In this document: positions 12,767 to 20,368 of the stretch, one piece after another | Layout of the letters: each line of letters opens with the position of its first letter | Numbering within the stretch: the stretch's first letter is position 1 | From: a virus | IMG/VR virus record: IMGVR_UViG_3300027843_000003 | Span: 1 to 38,085 of that record | DNA: 38,085 nt | Strand: one strand, 5' to 3' | Made by a program: the position numbers and the translations under genes | Notes under the pieces: generated by a model | What the model saw: the letters and a program-made list of their open reading frames with translations, nothing else | Databases searched by the model: none | Told to the model about the DNA's origin: nothing

Positions 12767-13447
12767 ATGGCAGACGGATGGATTAAAATACACCGTTCTA
12801 TTCAGCAAAACTGGATATGGAAAGACCCTATTAAATTCAGTTGGTGGATGGATATTTTATTGAATGTAAATTATTCAGATGCAAAAGTTAATATAGGGTA
12901 TGAGTTGTTCGACTGTAAAAGAGGGCAAAGTATAATGAGTTTACAAAGTTGGGCATTACGATGGAAAACATCAAAAGACACCGCTAGAAACTTCTTGAAG
13001 CTACTTGAAAAGGATGGTATGATTTCACACGAAAGTATCGGAAAATCTACACGGATAACTGTCTGTAAATATGAAGAATACCAAGCAGATTTACACGATA
13101 GCCAAACGCCACCCAAACGCAAACCAAACGCAAACTCACCCAAACAAGAAAGAGAAGAAGAAAAAGAAAGAAAGAAGATAGAGAACGCCAATAAATTGGC
13201 TACACGCTCAAAGGAGTTTGGACAGTCTTTATTACCTTTTGTAGATGTGTATACTAATGATATGCTTAGAGCCTTCTTAAATTATTGGTCAGAGCCTAAT
13301 ATAACAAACACTAAAATGAAGTTTGAAATGTGCCCAACGTGGAATACAGCGATGAGGTTGGCAACATGGGCTAGTAAAGAAAAAACGTTTACAAAAAATA
13401 AACCAAATGAACCAACAACAAACTACAAGTTTATCAAAACTGATTAG
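12767..13447 (+). CDS. Replisome organizer / helicase loader-like protein
   Basis: The ATG at 12767 is chosen over an upstream TTG because the start MADGWIKIHRSI matches the N-terminal winged-helix domain of phage replisome organizers (GWIKIHR...W.W). Residues 1-105 form this domain. A charged linker follows (KQEREEEKERKKIENA, 131-146). The C-terminal part, ending near LATWASKEKTF, may be a DnaD-like or helicase-contacting tail. The gene overlaps the DnaB helicase gene by 41 bases, as expected for a loader that brings DnaB to the phage origin. Confidence 0.75.
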   Translation: MADGWIKIHRSIQQNWIWKDPIKFSWWMDILLNVNYSDAKVNIGYELFDCKRGQSIMSLQSWALRWKTSKDTARNFLKLLEKDGMISHESIGKSTRITVCKYEEYQADLHDSQTPPKRKPNANSPKQEREEEKERKKIENANKLATRSKEFGQSLLPFVDVYTNDMLRAFLNYWSEPNITNTKMKFEMCPTWNTAMRLATWASKEKTFTKNKPNEPTTNYKFIKTD

Positions 13448-14834
13448 GGTAAACGAAGAAGCGGAACGACTAGTAGTCGGAACGCTTTTATCAATCCCTA
13501 ATTCAATGCTTAATCTTTGCGATGGGTTCTGTGCTGACTTCTTCTATGATTCATTCTTTGCGGAAACGTTCAGAGCCATTTCACAGCTTGATTCAGAGAA
13601 TGCGAAGATTGACGTACTTACCGTATCGGAAAGATTAAGACGTAATAAGGTTCAGTTTGATATTGCGGACTTCTTTAAACTTGCAGATACCCAAACATTC
13701 AACATAGAGCCTCACAGCCTTATGGTGAAGGAGAAAGCCATAGAAAGGGGCGTTTTATCGCTTGTACACGAATCATCGCTTAAAATCGCTGAAAATAACG
13801 ATATCGGGGACGTTCTGTATAATATCGGGGAACAATCTACTAAACTACAAGAATCTTTAGTCGGTGGTGAACAGTCAAAGCATATCAGTGTTGCGGTTGC
13901 AGAATCAATCGAAAGACTTAACAAGCGAATTGAAAATAGGGAGAAAGGTTTTATACCTGGTGTACCTACTGGATTATCAGACGTGAACAAACATACAAGC
14001 GGATGGCAAAAGCAGGATTTGATTGTAATCGCAGCACGTCCAGGTATGGGGAAAACAGCACTAGCTTTAACGATGGCAGAAGCAGCCGCAAAGCACGAAA
14101 CACCCGTATGTATATTTTCATTGGAAATGGGTAAATCACAATTAACCGATAGGCTTTTAGTTGGAGAATCGGGGATATTATCGGATGCTTACAAAGCAGG
14201 AATTATACAACCCGAACAGTTTGCTAATTTAACCAAGGCTACAAACCTAGTTGCAAGCTTACCAATTTACATAGACGATAAACCTACGATGTCAATTTCA
14301 TACGTTCGATCAAGGGCAAGGATACTACATAAGCAGGGAAAGTGCGAGCTGATTATCATTGACTACCTTCAATTAATGGAAGGAACGAAAGAGCAAAGGG
14401 GCAACCGTGAGCAGGAAATAGCATCAATTTCAAGGGGATGCAAGGGTATTGCTAAAGAATTGGATATACCCGTTATTCTACTTTCACAGCTAAACCGAAA
14501 AGTTGAGGATAGAGCCGATAAACGTCCGATGTTGCAAGACCTAAGAGAATCGGGGGCAATTGAGCAGGATGCTGATATTGTGCTATTCATTAACCGACCT
14601 AAGCAATACGGGCAGGAGTGCAAAGATTCAGACGGGAATGTGCTAAATAATGGTATGGAGTTGATCTTCGCAAAGTTTAGGAACGGTTCACCAGGTATCC
14701 TTTTTGCACAACACAATGATTCATTAACCCGACTTTACGACATAAACACAAGGCAGTACGAAGAATCTACTTTTAACGCTCCAAGGAGTTTCAGCGAGCC
14801 GAAAAAATCAGAACAAGACGATTTGCCTTTTTAA
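13407..14834 (+). CDS. dnaB: Replicative DNA helicase, DnaB family
   Basis: Residues about 10-110 are the DnaB N-terminal domain (EEAERLVVGTLL...), and from about 185 the RecA-like ATPase domain: Walker A ARPGMGKTAL (about 210-219), the segment FSLEMGKSQL, Walker B ELIIIDYLQLM (about 314-324), the Gln/Arg motif ILLSQLNRKVEDR and ESGAIEQDAD. It unwinds DNA ahead of the polymerase at the phage fork. The length (475 aa) is normal. The very C-terminus is SEQDDLPF, an acidic tip like that of single-stranded DNA-binding proteins; no SSB gene is seen in this genome. ATG 13407 overlaps the loader gene. Confidence 0.95.
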   Translation: MNQQQTTSLSKLIRVNEEAERLVVGTLLSIPNSMLNLCDGFCADFFYDSFFAETFRAISQLDSENAKIDVLTVSERLRRNKVQFDIADFFKLADTQTFNIEPHSLMVKEKAIERGVLSLVHESSLKIAENNDIGDVLYNIGEQSTKLQESLVGGEQSKHISVAVAESIERLNKRIENREKGFIPGVPTGLSDVNKHTSGWQKQDLIVIAARPGMGKTALALTMAEAAAKHETPVCIFSLEMGKSQLTDRLLVGESGILSDAYKAGIIQPEQFANLTKATNLVASLPIYIDDKPTMSISYVRSRARILHKQGKCELIIIDYLQLMEGTKEQRGNREQEIASISRGCKGIAKELDIPVILLSQLNRKVEDRADKRPMLQDLRESGAIEQDADIVLFINRPKQYGQECKDSDGNVLNNGMELIFAKFRNGSPGILFAQHNDSLTRLYDINTRQYEESTFNAPRSFSEPKKSEQDDLPF

Positions 14835-14859
14835 CAATTAACCAAACAAATAAAACAAA

Positions 14860-15312
14860 ATGAAAGCACTTACAGTAAAACAACCTTGGGCATCCTTGAT
14901 CGTTCACGGCATCAAGGATATTGAAAATCGCACTTGGAGGACGTATTTTCGTGGAAGGGTAATGATCCATGCAGGGGTAGCAAAACAGCTATCCATACAG
15001 CAGCTTCTTACGGTCGAGCAGCTTGTTAAAGCTAATTTTGAAATTGATATGGAACAAGATTTTAATTCCTTGTTTCCGAAAGGTGCTATTATCGGAAGCG
15101 TTGAAATCGTTGATTGCGTTATCAATCATCCATCTATTTGGGCTGAAAAGACAAAATTCGAGTTTATAAAAAGGGGATTATCTGAAAAAGAGTTGGAATG
15201 TACAAGCCCTGTTATTTACAATTGGGTACTTGCAAACCCCATCATGTTTGATAAGCCAATCCCCTGCAAGGGAAATCTTTCATTTTGGGAATTTGACGGT
15301 AATATAAAATGA
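14860..15312 (+). CDS. ASCH domain protein
   Basis: The N-terminus KALTVKQPWASLIVHGIKD followed by IENRTW, then RGRVMIHAG, GAIIGSVEIVDCV and a C-terminal Trp/Phe-rich strand, is the ASCH fold (PUA-like). The conserved pocket residues (Lys/Glu/Arg in GIKDIENR) are present. Relatives bind RNA or hydrolyse modified cytidine (YqfB amidohydrolase). In phages, ASCH proteins are common near replication and modification genes with unclear role. The stop overlaps the start of the frameshifted gene (ATGA at 15309). Confidence 0.85.
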   Translation: MKALTVKQPWASLIVHGIKDIENRTWRTYFRGRVMIHAGVAKQLSIQQLLTVEQLVKANFEIDMEQDFNSLFPKGAIIGSVEIVDCVINHPSIWAEKTKFEFIKRGLSEKELECTSPVIYNWVLANPIMFDKPIPCKGNLSFWEFDGNIK

Positions 15313-15498
15313 CCGACCCCCCCCCACGACATAATCGGCTACACCCTACGCTACAATCAAACCGAGGGCATTGTCATCAATTGCGACCAAACCCACATTG
15401 TGCTGAAATTCAAGGACGGTGCAAAGCATTGTTTCGGACGGAGCAGTTTTACGGAGAATGACATCATATCGAAACCACCACTAACAACACTATTTTAA
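15309..15498 (+). pseudogene. Small gene with frameshift at a C9 tract (about 62 aa if restored)
   Basis: The ATG at 15309 overlaps the ASCH stop, but its frame runs into a C9 tract (15317-15325) and then out of the sensible frame. From 15325 on, the other frame encodes a coherent product (DIIGYTLRYNQTEGIVINCD..., beta-prone, ending in TTLF) that stops at 15496-15498, one base before the methyltransferase start. Losing one C joins the two into about 62 residues. So this is a sequencing error, a real mutation, or a phase-variable or slippage-controlled gene. Function unknown. Confidence 0.65.
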
Positions 15499-15499
15499 G

Positions 15500-16153
15500 A
15501 TGCACACAGACCAATTACAAGATATTACACTGATACAAGGAGATTGTTTAACTTTTATGGCAATGCTGCCCGACAAGGCGTTTGACTTGGCAATAGTTGA
15601 CCCGCCGTATGGAATAGACTTAGCGAACATGAATATGGGCATAGGTAAAAGCAAAAAATCATCCAACGCTAAAAATAGAAAGTGGGTCGCAAAAGACTGG
15701 GATAAATGTGTACCATCGGATGCGTACTTTGAGGAACTTTTTAGGGTTTCAAAAAATCAAATAATATTCGGTGGAAATTATTTTAATCTTCCTCCGTGTA
15801 AAAATTATGTTATTTGGGATAAAGAAATACCAAATGGGTTATCTTTTGCGGATTGCGAGTTTGCGTGGACTTCGTTTAAAAATGCACCAAGAATATTCAG
15901 ATATTCAGCGTATTTGGATAAAGGAAACAAATCACACCCCACACAGAAACCCGTAAAATTATATCAGTATTTTTTACAGAACTACGCCAAAGAAGGCGAC
16001 ACCATCCTGGATACCCACGGCGGTTCGTTCAGTTCAGCCATTGCGGCACATGACGGACACTTTAAGTTTACAGGCATCGAATTGGATGCTGACTACTACG
16101 AAGCCGCAAAGAAGCGGATTGAATATCATCAACGACAACAAAACTTATTCTAA
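15500..16153 (+). CDS. Site-specific DNA methyltransferase (N4/N6 amino type)
   Basis: DPPYG at residues 34-38 is the catalytic motif IV of amino-methyltransferases. HPTQKP (about 146-151) and the segment GDTILDTHGGSFSSAIA follow later, so the catalytic motif precedes the SAM-binding motif, as in the beta group (N6_N4_Mtase). It would methylate adenine N6 or cytosine N4 in phage DNA, probably as defence against restriction. The length (217 aa) is compact and the target-recognition part is small. The usual FxGxG is replaced by THGGSF. No restriction endonuclease partner is seen nearby. Confidence 0.85.
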   Translation: MHTDQLQDITLIQGDCLTFMAMLPDKAFDLAIVDPPYGIDLANMNMGIGKSKKSSNAKNRKWVAKDWDKCVPSDAYFEELFRVSKNQIIFGGNYFNLPPCKNYVIWDKEIPNGLSFADCEFAWTSFKNAPRIFRYSAYLDKGNKSHPTQKPVKLYQYFLQNYAKEGDTILDTHGGSFSSAIAAHDGHFKFTGIELDADYYEAAKKRIEYHQRQQNLF

Positions 16154-16155
16154 CC

Positions 16156-16320
16156 ATGAACGAACCAAAGTACAAAATTTACAGATTCAAACCAATAGGA
16201 ATGAAAGCCGAACGATGCGAGATTCAGACGAACGACTTGCAAGGTATCAGAAAGTATTTATCGGAAAAGTACGGCGGTGTCCGTATTTTTCTGTACTATG
16301 AAACGAACGAGCCGTTTTGA
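16156..16320 (+). CDS. Hypothetical protein (54 aa)
   Basis: ATG at 16156, two bases after the methyltransferase stop; stop at 16318-16320. The product is basic and beta-prone (KYKIYRFKP, YGGVRIFLYYET) with one Cys. No family recognised. It appears to be the last gene of the operon before the promoter region at about 16377. Confidence 0.55.
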   Translation: MNEPKYKIYRFKPIGMKAERCEIQTNDLQGIRKYLSEKYGGVRIFLYYETNEPF

Positions 16321-16376
16321 TATGTTAAATCTTGTAAATTATTTACCCGATAATAAACAACCAATAAAAATAATTG

Positions 16377-16384
16377 TAATTTTG
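16377..16384 (+). promoter_or_regulatory. -7 promoter element before the HTH gene
   Basis: TAatTTTG matches the Bacteroidota -7 consensus and lies 20 bases before the ATG at 16405 in an AT-rich 84-base gap. No clear TTG is found at the -33 position, so the promoter may need an activator. Confidence 0.5.
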
Positions 16385-16404
16385 ATAAACTAAAATAATG
16401 AACT

Positions 16405-16608
16405 ATGAAACAAACCACAATCGGACAATCAATCACCCACGCAATGAACGCACAGCACAAGGCAGTGCAGCCAATGGCAGAGCGTTTGGGGATTAGCGTA
16501 AGCACTATTACAAACATAAGAAAAGATCGTAACTACACTAAAGATAGCTTATATCCTATTTTGGAGGATTTGGGACTTGAAGTATTAATCGTAGAAAAAG
16601 CTAAATAA
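16405..16608 (+). CDS. XRE-type helix-turn-helix protein (67 aa)
   Basis: Residues about 20-46 (VQPMAERLGISVSTITNIRK, in two helices) form a clear helix-turn-helix, with YPILEDLGLEVLIVEKAK as the closing segment. It probably regulates the transcription unit it opens. The position directly after a promoter element supports autoregulation. Not a CI-type repressor: no C-terminal dimerisation or peptidase domain. Confidence 0.75.
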   Translation: MKQTTIGQSITHAMNAQHKAVQPMAERLGISVSTITNIRKDRNYTKDSLYPILEDLGLEVLIVEKAK

Positions 16609-16609
16609 C

Positions 16610-17017
16610 ATGAGAGAGATAACTTTCCGTGGAAAGCGGGTTGATAATGGAGAATGGGTTGAAGGTGAAATAATCTTCAAAATAATGGAAGGCGTAAGGG
16701 ATGAGAATCCGTCAATGCATTGCAAAATACCGAATGAAAAGTTTGGACAGTTTATTGATGTTATTCCCGAAACAGTTGGTCAATTTACAGGCTTATTGGA
16801 TAATAACGGATCAATGATTTTTGAAGGGGATATCTGCAATGTCGAAGGATTTTATACATCTATTGTTTATCAGAATAAAACAATGGCAGCCTTTATGCTA
16901 GATTCAAAAAGAAAATACAAAGATGGAACATTTTGTTCTATTGGATTTGAAGAAACTCAACCATCAGAAATGGAAATTATCGGTAATATCCATGATAACC
17001 CCGAACTAATTAAATAA
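16610..17017 (+). CDS. YopX family protein
   Basis: The start REITFRGKRVDNGEWVEGE, the middle VGQFTGLLDNNGSMIFEGDI and the end EIIGNIHDNPELIK are the YopX signature over full length (135 aa). YopX proteins are common in phages and prophages of Bacteroidota and Firmicutes; their function is not known. The protein at 9942 corresponds to its C-terminal half. The gene follows the HTH gene with a one-base gap. Confidence 0.85.
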   Translation: MREITFRGKRVDNGEWVEGEIIFKIMEGVRDENPSMHCKIPNEKFGQFIDVIPETVGQFTGLLDNNGSMIFEGDICNVEGFYTSIVYQNKTMAAFMLDSKRKYKDGTFCSIGFEETQPSEMEIIGNIHDNPELIK

Positions 17018-17020
17018 CCC

Positions 17021-17497
17021 ATGAATAAACTATTGCTTTGCTTCTTTCTCGTTTGCGGAACGGCATCGGCTGAAACTAATGTAGTCGGACACATGAAACT
17101 AAACCTTACCGTTGGTCTTGAAGTATCCGAAATCTGCTCCATGAATTGGGGCAAGCTTGTATCAACTGGCGAAGGTCTTTGTACGGTGAACGAACTTGGA
17201 CGTACCGCATCGGGAAAGGTTACAATATCAGAATCGGACTACTCAACCAATCAGTTCAATATTCGTGGTGGTCAGTCAGCCACTTGCGGGTTATCTTTGC
17301 CTACGTCTGCAACCGTTTCCAATGGCGTTACAACGCTTCAAATCATAAACCTTACAAGTAATGCTGTGAACGGAGTTATCACCTTAAACGCAAGCGGAGA
17401 GGGTTTGTTGAAGGTTGGCGGCACGGTTGTTGTTCCGAGTACGTTTGTAGGTGGAAATTTTAACGGGGTTTACAATTTTATTCTAAATTATAATTGA
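17021..17497 (+). CDS. Secreted DUF4402 protein
   Basis: Residues 1-18 are a signal peptide (short basic start, hydrophobic core LLLCFFLVCG, cleavage after ASA). The mature part is beta-rich with repeated Thr/Gly/Val strands and four Cys, and the end GGNFNGVYNFILNYN matches the C-terminal strand pattern of DUF4402. Such proteins in Bacteroidota and Proteobacteria are secreted or pilus-related beta-sandwich proteins. A secreted product in an early phage operon suggests action in the periplasm or at the surface, for example blocking adsorption or injection by other phages, but that is inference. Confidence 0.7.
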   Translation: MNKLLLCFFLVCGTASAETNVVGHMKLNLTVGLEVSEICSMNWGKLVSTGEGLCTVNELGRTASGKVTISESDYSTNQFNIRGGQSATCGLSLPTSATVSNGVTTLQIINLTSNAVNGVITLNASGEGLLKVGGTVVVPSTFVGGNFNGVYNFILNYN

Positions 17498-17498
17498 G

Positions 17499-17834
17499 AT
17501 GAAGGCACAAGAACTTGCTCAATGGGTAATCGATAATAGATACCCAAAATCAGAAAAAGAAAAAATATCCGACTTTGAAATGTATAATTTCATAATTGAC
17601 AAATATCAAAGCACAGAAACCCATTCAGACGTAATGCAAGCCTTAGCCGATGTCCGAGCCGAGGAAATGCAGAAGGGGATGATATTCGGCGAATGGGCGA
17701 ATAAGTGCAGTTTTAAATACGATGCCTTCCGTGAGCGATGGGAGGATGTAGGCGGGTATATTTATTACACATCCGAATTATATGCATCGTATGAATTTGA
17801 TTCGTATTACCAACAACGGAGGATGAAGTCATGA
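17499..17834 (+). CDS. Hypothetical protein (111 aa)
   Basis: ATG at 17499, one base after the DUF4402 stop. Helical, Glu/Lys/Tyr-rich product with an initial segment KAQELAQWVIDNRYPKSE and a Tyr-rich end. No Cys cluster, signal or membrane segment. No family recognised. Its stop overlaps the DUF4406 start. Confidence 0.65.
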   Translation: MKAQELAQWVIDNRYPKSEKEKISDFEMYNFIIDKYQSTETHSDVMQALADVRAEEMQKGMIFGEWANKCSFKYDAFRERWEDVGGYIYYTSELYASYEFDSYYQQRRMKS

Positions 17835-18223
17835 ACCGCCTCCAACTCCTAAAATCACTATACGCATTTACAGCCTTTCTAAGCGACTGCAAGCATAAGT
17901 TGAGCCATTATGCCAACCGTTGTTATATCGCAGGAAAAATAAGCGGTGTAGACCCATTAGAATGCAAGCAGGACTTTGCGTTTATAGCCGAACGAGTCAG
18001 ACGGATGGGATTTATCTCAGTCGTTCCGTTTGGAATGTTCCCTGCAAGTTGGTCGTACCGAAAGATAATGACGTACTGCATCCTTGAATTGCTTATGTGT
18101 CGGTCGGTGTACTTTCAATCCAATTGGCAAATGAGCAGAGGTTGCAAGATCGAAATGATCTTTGCCAGGTTATTTATGAAAAATATCTTATTTGAATCAA
18201 ACAATTATACAGTAGCAAAATGA
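17831..18223 (+). CDS. DUF4406 protein, nucleoside deoxyribosyltransferase-like fold
   Basis: After an N-terminal extension of about 30 residues, YIAGKISGVDPLECKQDFAF opens the DUF4406 domain, followed by RVRRMGFISVVPF, a Tyr/Met-rich helix (YRKIMTYCILELLMCRSVY) and SRGCKIEMIFAR, where Cys/Glu lie at the usual substrate-pocket place. The family has the Rossmann-like fold of nucleoside 2-deoxyribosyltransferases and is frequent in phages; the reaction has not been settled for most members. A role in nucleotide salvage or modified-base supply is possible. Confidence 0.75.
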   Translation: MNRLQLLKSLYAFTAFLSDCKHKLSHYANRCYIAGKISGVDPLECKQDFAFIAERVRRMGFISVVPFGMFPASWSYRKIMTYCILELLMCRSVYFQSNWQMSRGCKIEMIFARLFMKNILFESNNYTVAK

Positions 18224-18405
18224 CACACCAAAATAAAGGATACCATAACGAACTAGCGGGTATATTATACGCTATTGCATCACAATTATTTGAACAAAAC
18301 GGGCATGATGTTTTACAGTTAATGTTTGCTATAATGTCTTTAGGATGCTTTTGTATGATGTGTATCAATGCTTATGGATCAGTAAAAAACAAAGAAGATG
18401 AATAA
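18220..18405 (+). CDS. Small membrane-associated protein (61 aa)
   Basis: ATG at 18220 overlaps the DUF4406 stop. A hydrophobic helix with Met and Cys residues (about 32-50, LQLMFAIMSLGCFCMMCI) is followed by a charged tail. Probably a single-pass membrane protein. Overlaps on both sides indicate it is translated with its neighbours. Function unknown. Confidence 0.55.
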   Translation: MTHQNKGYHNELAGILYAIASQLFEQNGHDVLQLMFAIMSLGCFCMMCINAYGSVKNKEDE

Positions 18406-18730
18406 ATCCGACTTCCAACAACGCACCCTAAACGGCAGGACTTGCGTATTACGTCCGCTAAAGCGAGTCGATGCCCCGAACGCCAATTATTACGATGGCA
18501 TGGCTTTGGTCGCTGTATTGAAACCCGCTGACACGTTTGAAGCCTGGTTAGAGCGATGGCAGGCAAAACAACCGCCAATAATAAAGCGACCACGAGGCAG
18601 ACCGAAAGGATGGGTAGCACCGCACAACAACGGAATACCCGCGCCGAAGTTTGTCAAAAAGACCAACAAAGAGCATTTCAAGGAAAACCCCGAATTGATC
18701 GGGACATTTAACGGAATTATTAACCAATAA
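18398..18730 (+). CDS. AT-hook-containing DNA-binding protein (110 aa)
   Basis: ATG at 18398 overlaps the previous gene by eight bases. Residues about 64-72 (RPRGRPKGW) contain the PRGRPKG core of an AT-hook, which binds the minor groove of AT-rich DNA. The N-terminal part is Arg-rich and beta-prone, the C-terminal part basic with Lys-rich segments. It could organise phage DNA or compete with host nucleoid proteins; the domain is clear but the role is inferred. Confidence 0.65.
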   Translation: MNKSDFQQRTLNGRTCVLRPLKRVDAPNANYYDGMALVAVLKPADTFEAWLERWQAKQPPIIKRPRGRPKGWVAPHNNGIPAPKFVKKTNKEHFKENPELIGTFNGIINQ

Positions 18731-18741
18731 AAATTAAGACA

Positions 18742-18972
18742 ATGGCATACGCAGAAACAACACAGATACCAAGTGGAGTTGATATTACATTCAGACCAAC
18801 CGTAGAATTACGCTATATTATTCGTGAGTTACCGATGGGGATAAAATATGTAGCAGGTGGCGAATCAGAATTGGAAACACCAATTAAAAAAGTCCTACAA
18901 CAAAAATACATAGGTATTGAATATGGCACAGAAGTATGGCAGGATGTTCCTACAATATTTCCGAATAATTAA
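18742..18972 (+). CDS. Hypothetical protein (76 aa)
   Basis: ATG at 18742, 11 bases after the previous stop, with an A-rich leader. The product has a beta-prone N-terminal half and a Lys/Gln-rich helix (PIKKVLQQKY). No motif or family recognised. It is the last gene before the gap at 18973-19090. Confidence 0.6.
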   Translation: MAYAETTQIPSGVDITFRPTVELRYIIRELPMGIKYVAGGESELETPIKKVLQQKYIGIEYGTEVWQDVPTIFPNN

Positions 18973-18993
18973 CCAACAATCAGAAACATTCAC

Positions 18994-19001
18994 TATCTTT
19001 A
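18994..19001 (+). promoter_or_regulatory. Weak -7 promoter-like element
   Basis: TAtcTTTA differs by one base from TAnnTTTG in the 118-base gap before the gene at 19091. Downstream a small inverted repeat (AGCAC at 19035-19039, GTGCT at 19054-19058) lies in the expected leader. No -33 element seen. Confidence 0.35.
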
Positions 19002-19090
19002 CAATGTTTCATGGTTATTAGTTTTTCTCCAATTAGCACGGTTTGCGAAAATAGTGCTGATTACTTTAAACCAACAAATAAATAAACAAC

Positions 19091-19486
19091 ATGGAAGCAA
19101 AAGAATTGAGAATTGGAAACTATGTACAATTATATCGCTCGCCTAGCGATAAGGCTAAATCGTTTCATAGCATTATAACTATTGGGCAAATTGATGATGA
19201 AGAAGACGAGGTTGAATTAGAAGATGGGTTTCGTGTTAATGTTGATAACGGCATTGAGCCTATCCCATTGACCGAAGAAATACTGTTGAAGGCGGGATTT
19301 GAGTGGGATGTATTCTATCAAGGATATACGGATGGTAATTGGATAATGCAAAGGGGGGCTAATGGCTTTATGCTGTCATACGGAAAAAGAAAGTACGACA
19401 TAATTATTTACGGAATAGAGTATTTGCATAGATTCCAAAATGTCTATTACGAACTTGCAGACAAAGAACTCGAAATCAGACTATGA
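19091..19486 (+). CDS. Hypothetical phage protein of a Bacteroidota family (131 aa)
   Basis: The pattern KELRIGNYVQ at the start, IEPIPLTEEILLKAGFEWD in the middle and IEYLHRFQNVYYELADKELEI at the end is recurrent among Bacteroidota phage and prophage proteins; the family function is unknown. The middle holds an acidic loop (DDEEDEVELED). Length agrees with the family. Its stop overlaps the next start (ATGA). Confidence 0.7.
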   Translation: MEAKELRIGNYVQLYRSPSDKAKSFHSIITIGQIDDEEDEVELEDGFRVNVDNGIEPIPLTEEILLKAGFEWDVFYQGYTDGNWIMQRGANGFMLSYGKRKYDIIIYGIEYLHRFQNVYYELADKELEIRL

Positions 19487-19641
19487 AACTAATCCACGTA
19501 AAACCAAACGACACCCTAAGCCTTGAAGGTAACAACTACAAGATTACCGACACGGCAAACATGACCGTTCCAAACAAGGCTTTGCAATTCGATGAGGCTG
19601 GTAATGAGATTACGATGTATGTTGAGATTGACGAAGTATGA
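19483..19641 (+). CDS. Hypothetical protein (52 aa)
   Basis: ATG at 19483 overlaps the previous stop; its own stop at 19639-19641 overlaps the next ATG at 19638. Beta-prone, acidic at the end. Coupling on both sides supports translation. No family recognised. Confidence 0.6.
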   Translation: MKLIHVKPNDTLSLEGNNYKITDTANMTVPNKALQFDEAGNEITMYVEIDEV

Positions 19642-19874
19642 GTACACCAAGTAGAAAGCGATATGAGTTCAAGGATAGGATTAAAAAGATGGGTTATGCA
19701 ATCAATAAAGCTGAACACTTGGATGCTGTTAAATCCATCATAAACAAGCCGTGTATTGATATTTCCTATGAGGTTGAGCATTTACAAGTAACACCGAATA
19801 CAAGCCGAATTTGGCAAGAGCAAATGATTTCCGATTTAAACGACAGTACTAATTTAAAAAATGAAACGATATGA
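19638..19874 (+). CDS. Hypothetical protein (78 aa)
   Basis: ATG at 19638. Basic N-terminal segment (SRKRYEFKDRIKKMG), then a mixed helix/strand region with one Cys and a polar Asn/Ser/Asp-rich end. No motif recognised. Overlaps both neighbours by four bases. Confidence 0.6.
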   Translation: MSTPSRKRYEFKDRIKKMGYAINKAEHLDAVKSIINKPCIDISYEVEHLQVTPNTSRIWQEQMISDLNDSTNLKNETI

Positions 19875-20176
19875 GAAACCTTATAGGCATCACAGATAAA
19901 AGTGTGGTAGTATGCGATAACAAAGAATGCGATTACGAAACCCAATACGAGATTAACCAATTAATCCATTTCATAAACAAGCCGTGTCCTAAGTGTGGAC
20001 AAAACTTATTGACGGTAGATGATTACATCGTTCACGAAAGAATGATTAAAATCGTAAATTGGATTAACAAATGGCTTTCATGGATAACTTTATTCCAATC
20101 AAAGAAAGGGAGAGTCGAGAAAACCGTTAGCGTCCATTATCACGACGGAGTAACCACATCAAAAATAGAACAATGA
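19871..20176 (+). CDS. Zinc-ribbon-like protein (101 aa)
   Basis: The pairs C-x4-C (residues 15 and 20) and CPKC (about 39-42) fit a small zinc ribbon in the N-terminal half. The C-terminal half has a Trp-rich helix (IVNWINKWLSWITLF) that may be amphipathic, and a basic end. Probably a nucleic acid- or protein-binding small protein. No family certain. Confidence 0.6.
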   Translation: MRNLIGITDKSVVVCDNKECDYETQYEINQLIHFINKPCPKCGQNLLTVDDYIVHERMIKIVNWINKWLSWITLFQSKKGRVEKTVSVHYHDGVTTSKIEQ

Positions 20177-20244
20177 AAATAATCTATTACCTAATCGGAG
20201 TCGATTTAATCGGGCAACCATTATACTGCTACCACTATGTGTAA
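20173..20244 (+). CDS. Very small hydrophobic ORF (23 aa)
   Basis: ATG at 20173 overlaps the previous stop, and its stop overlaps the next gene's start region (20237). The product is Tyr/Ile/Leu-rich. It bridges the only gap between its neighbours, but at 23 residues it may only serve translational coupling. Confidence 0.3.
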   Translation: MKIIYYLIGVDLIGQPLYCYHYV

Positions 20245-20368
20245 ACAGCACTCATTCATCAAATCCGCAATTAATTGGTTCAAGGAGAATCGGATGGTAC
20301 GAAGGGTCGATAAGGTATTGAAGGAAAATCCGAGGGGGATAGCAATTACCTACAAGGGTACATTATGA
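20237..20368 (+). CDS. Small basic protein (43 aa)
   Basis: ATG at 20237, stop at 20366-20368 overlapping the next start. Lys/Arg-rich helix (NRMVRRVDKVLKENPRG). No family recognised. Coupled position in the operon is the main support. Confidence 0.5.
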   Translation: MCKQHSFIKSAINWFKENRMVRRVDKVLKENPRGIAITYKGTL

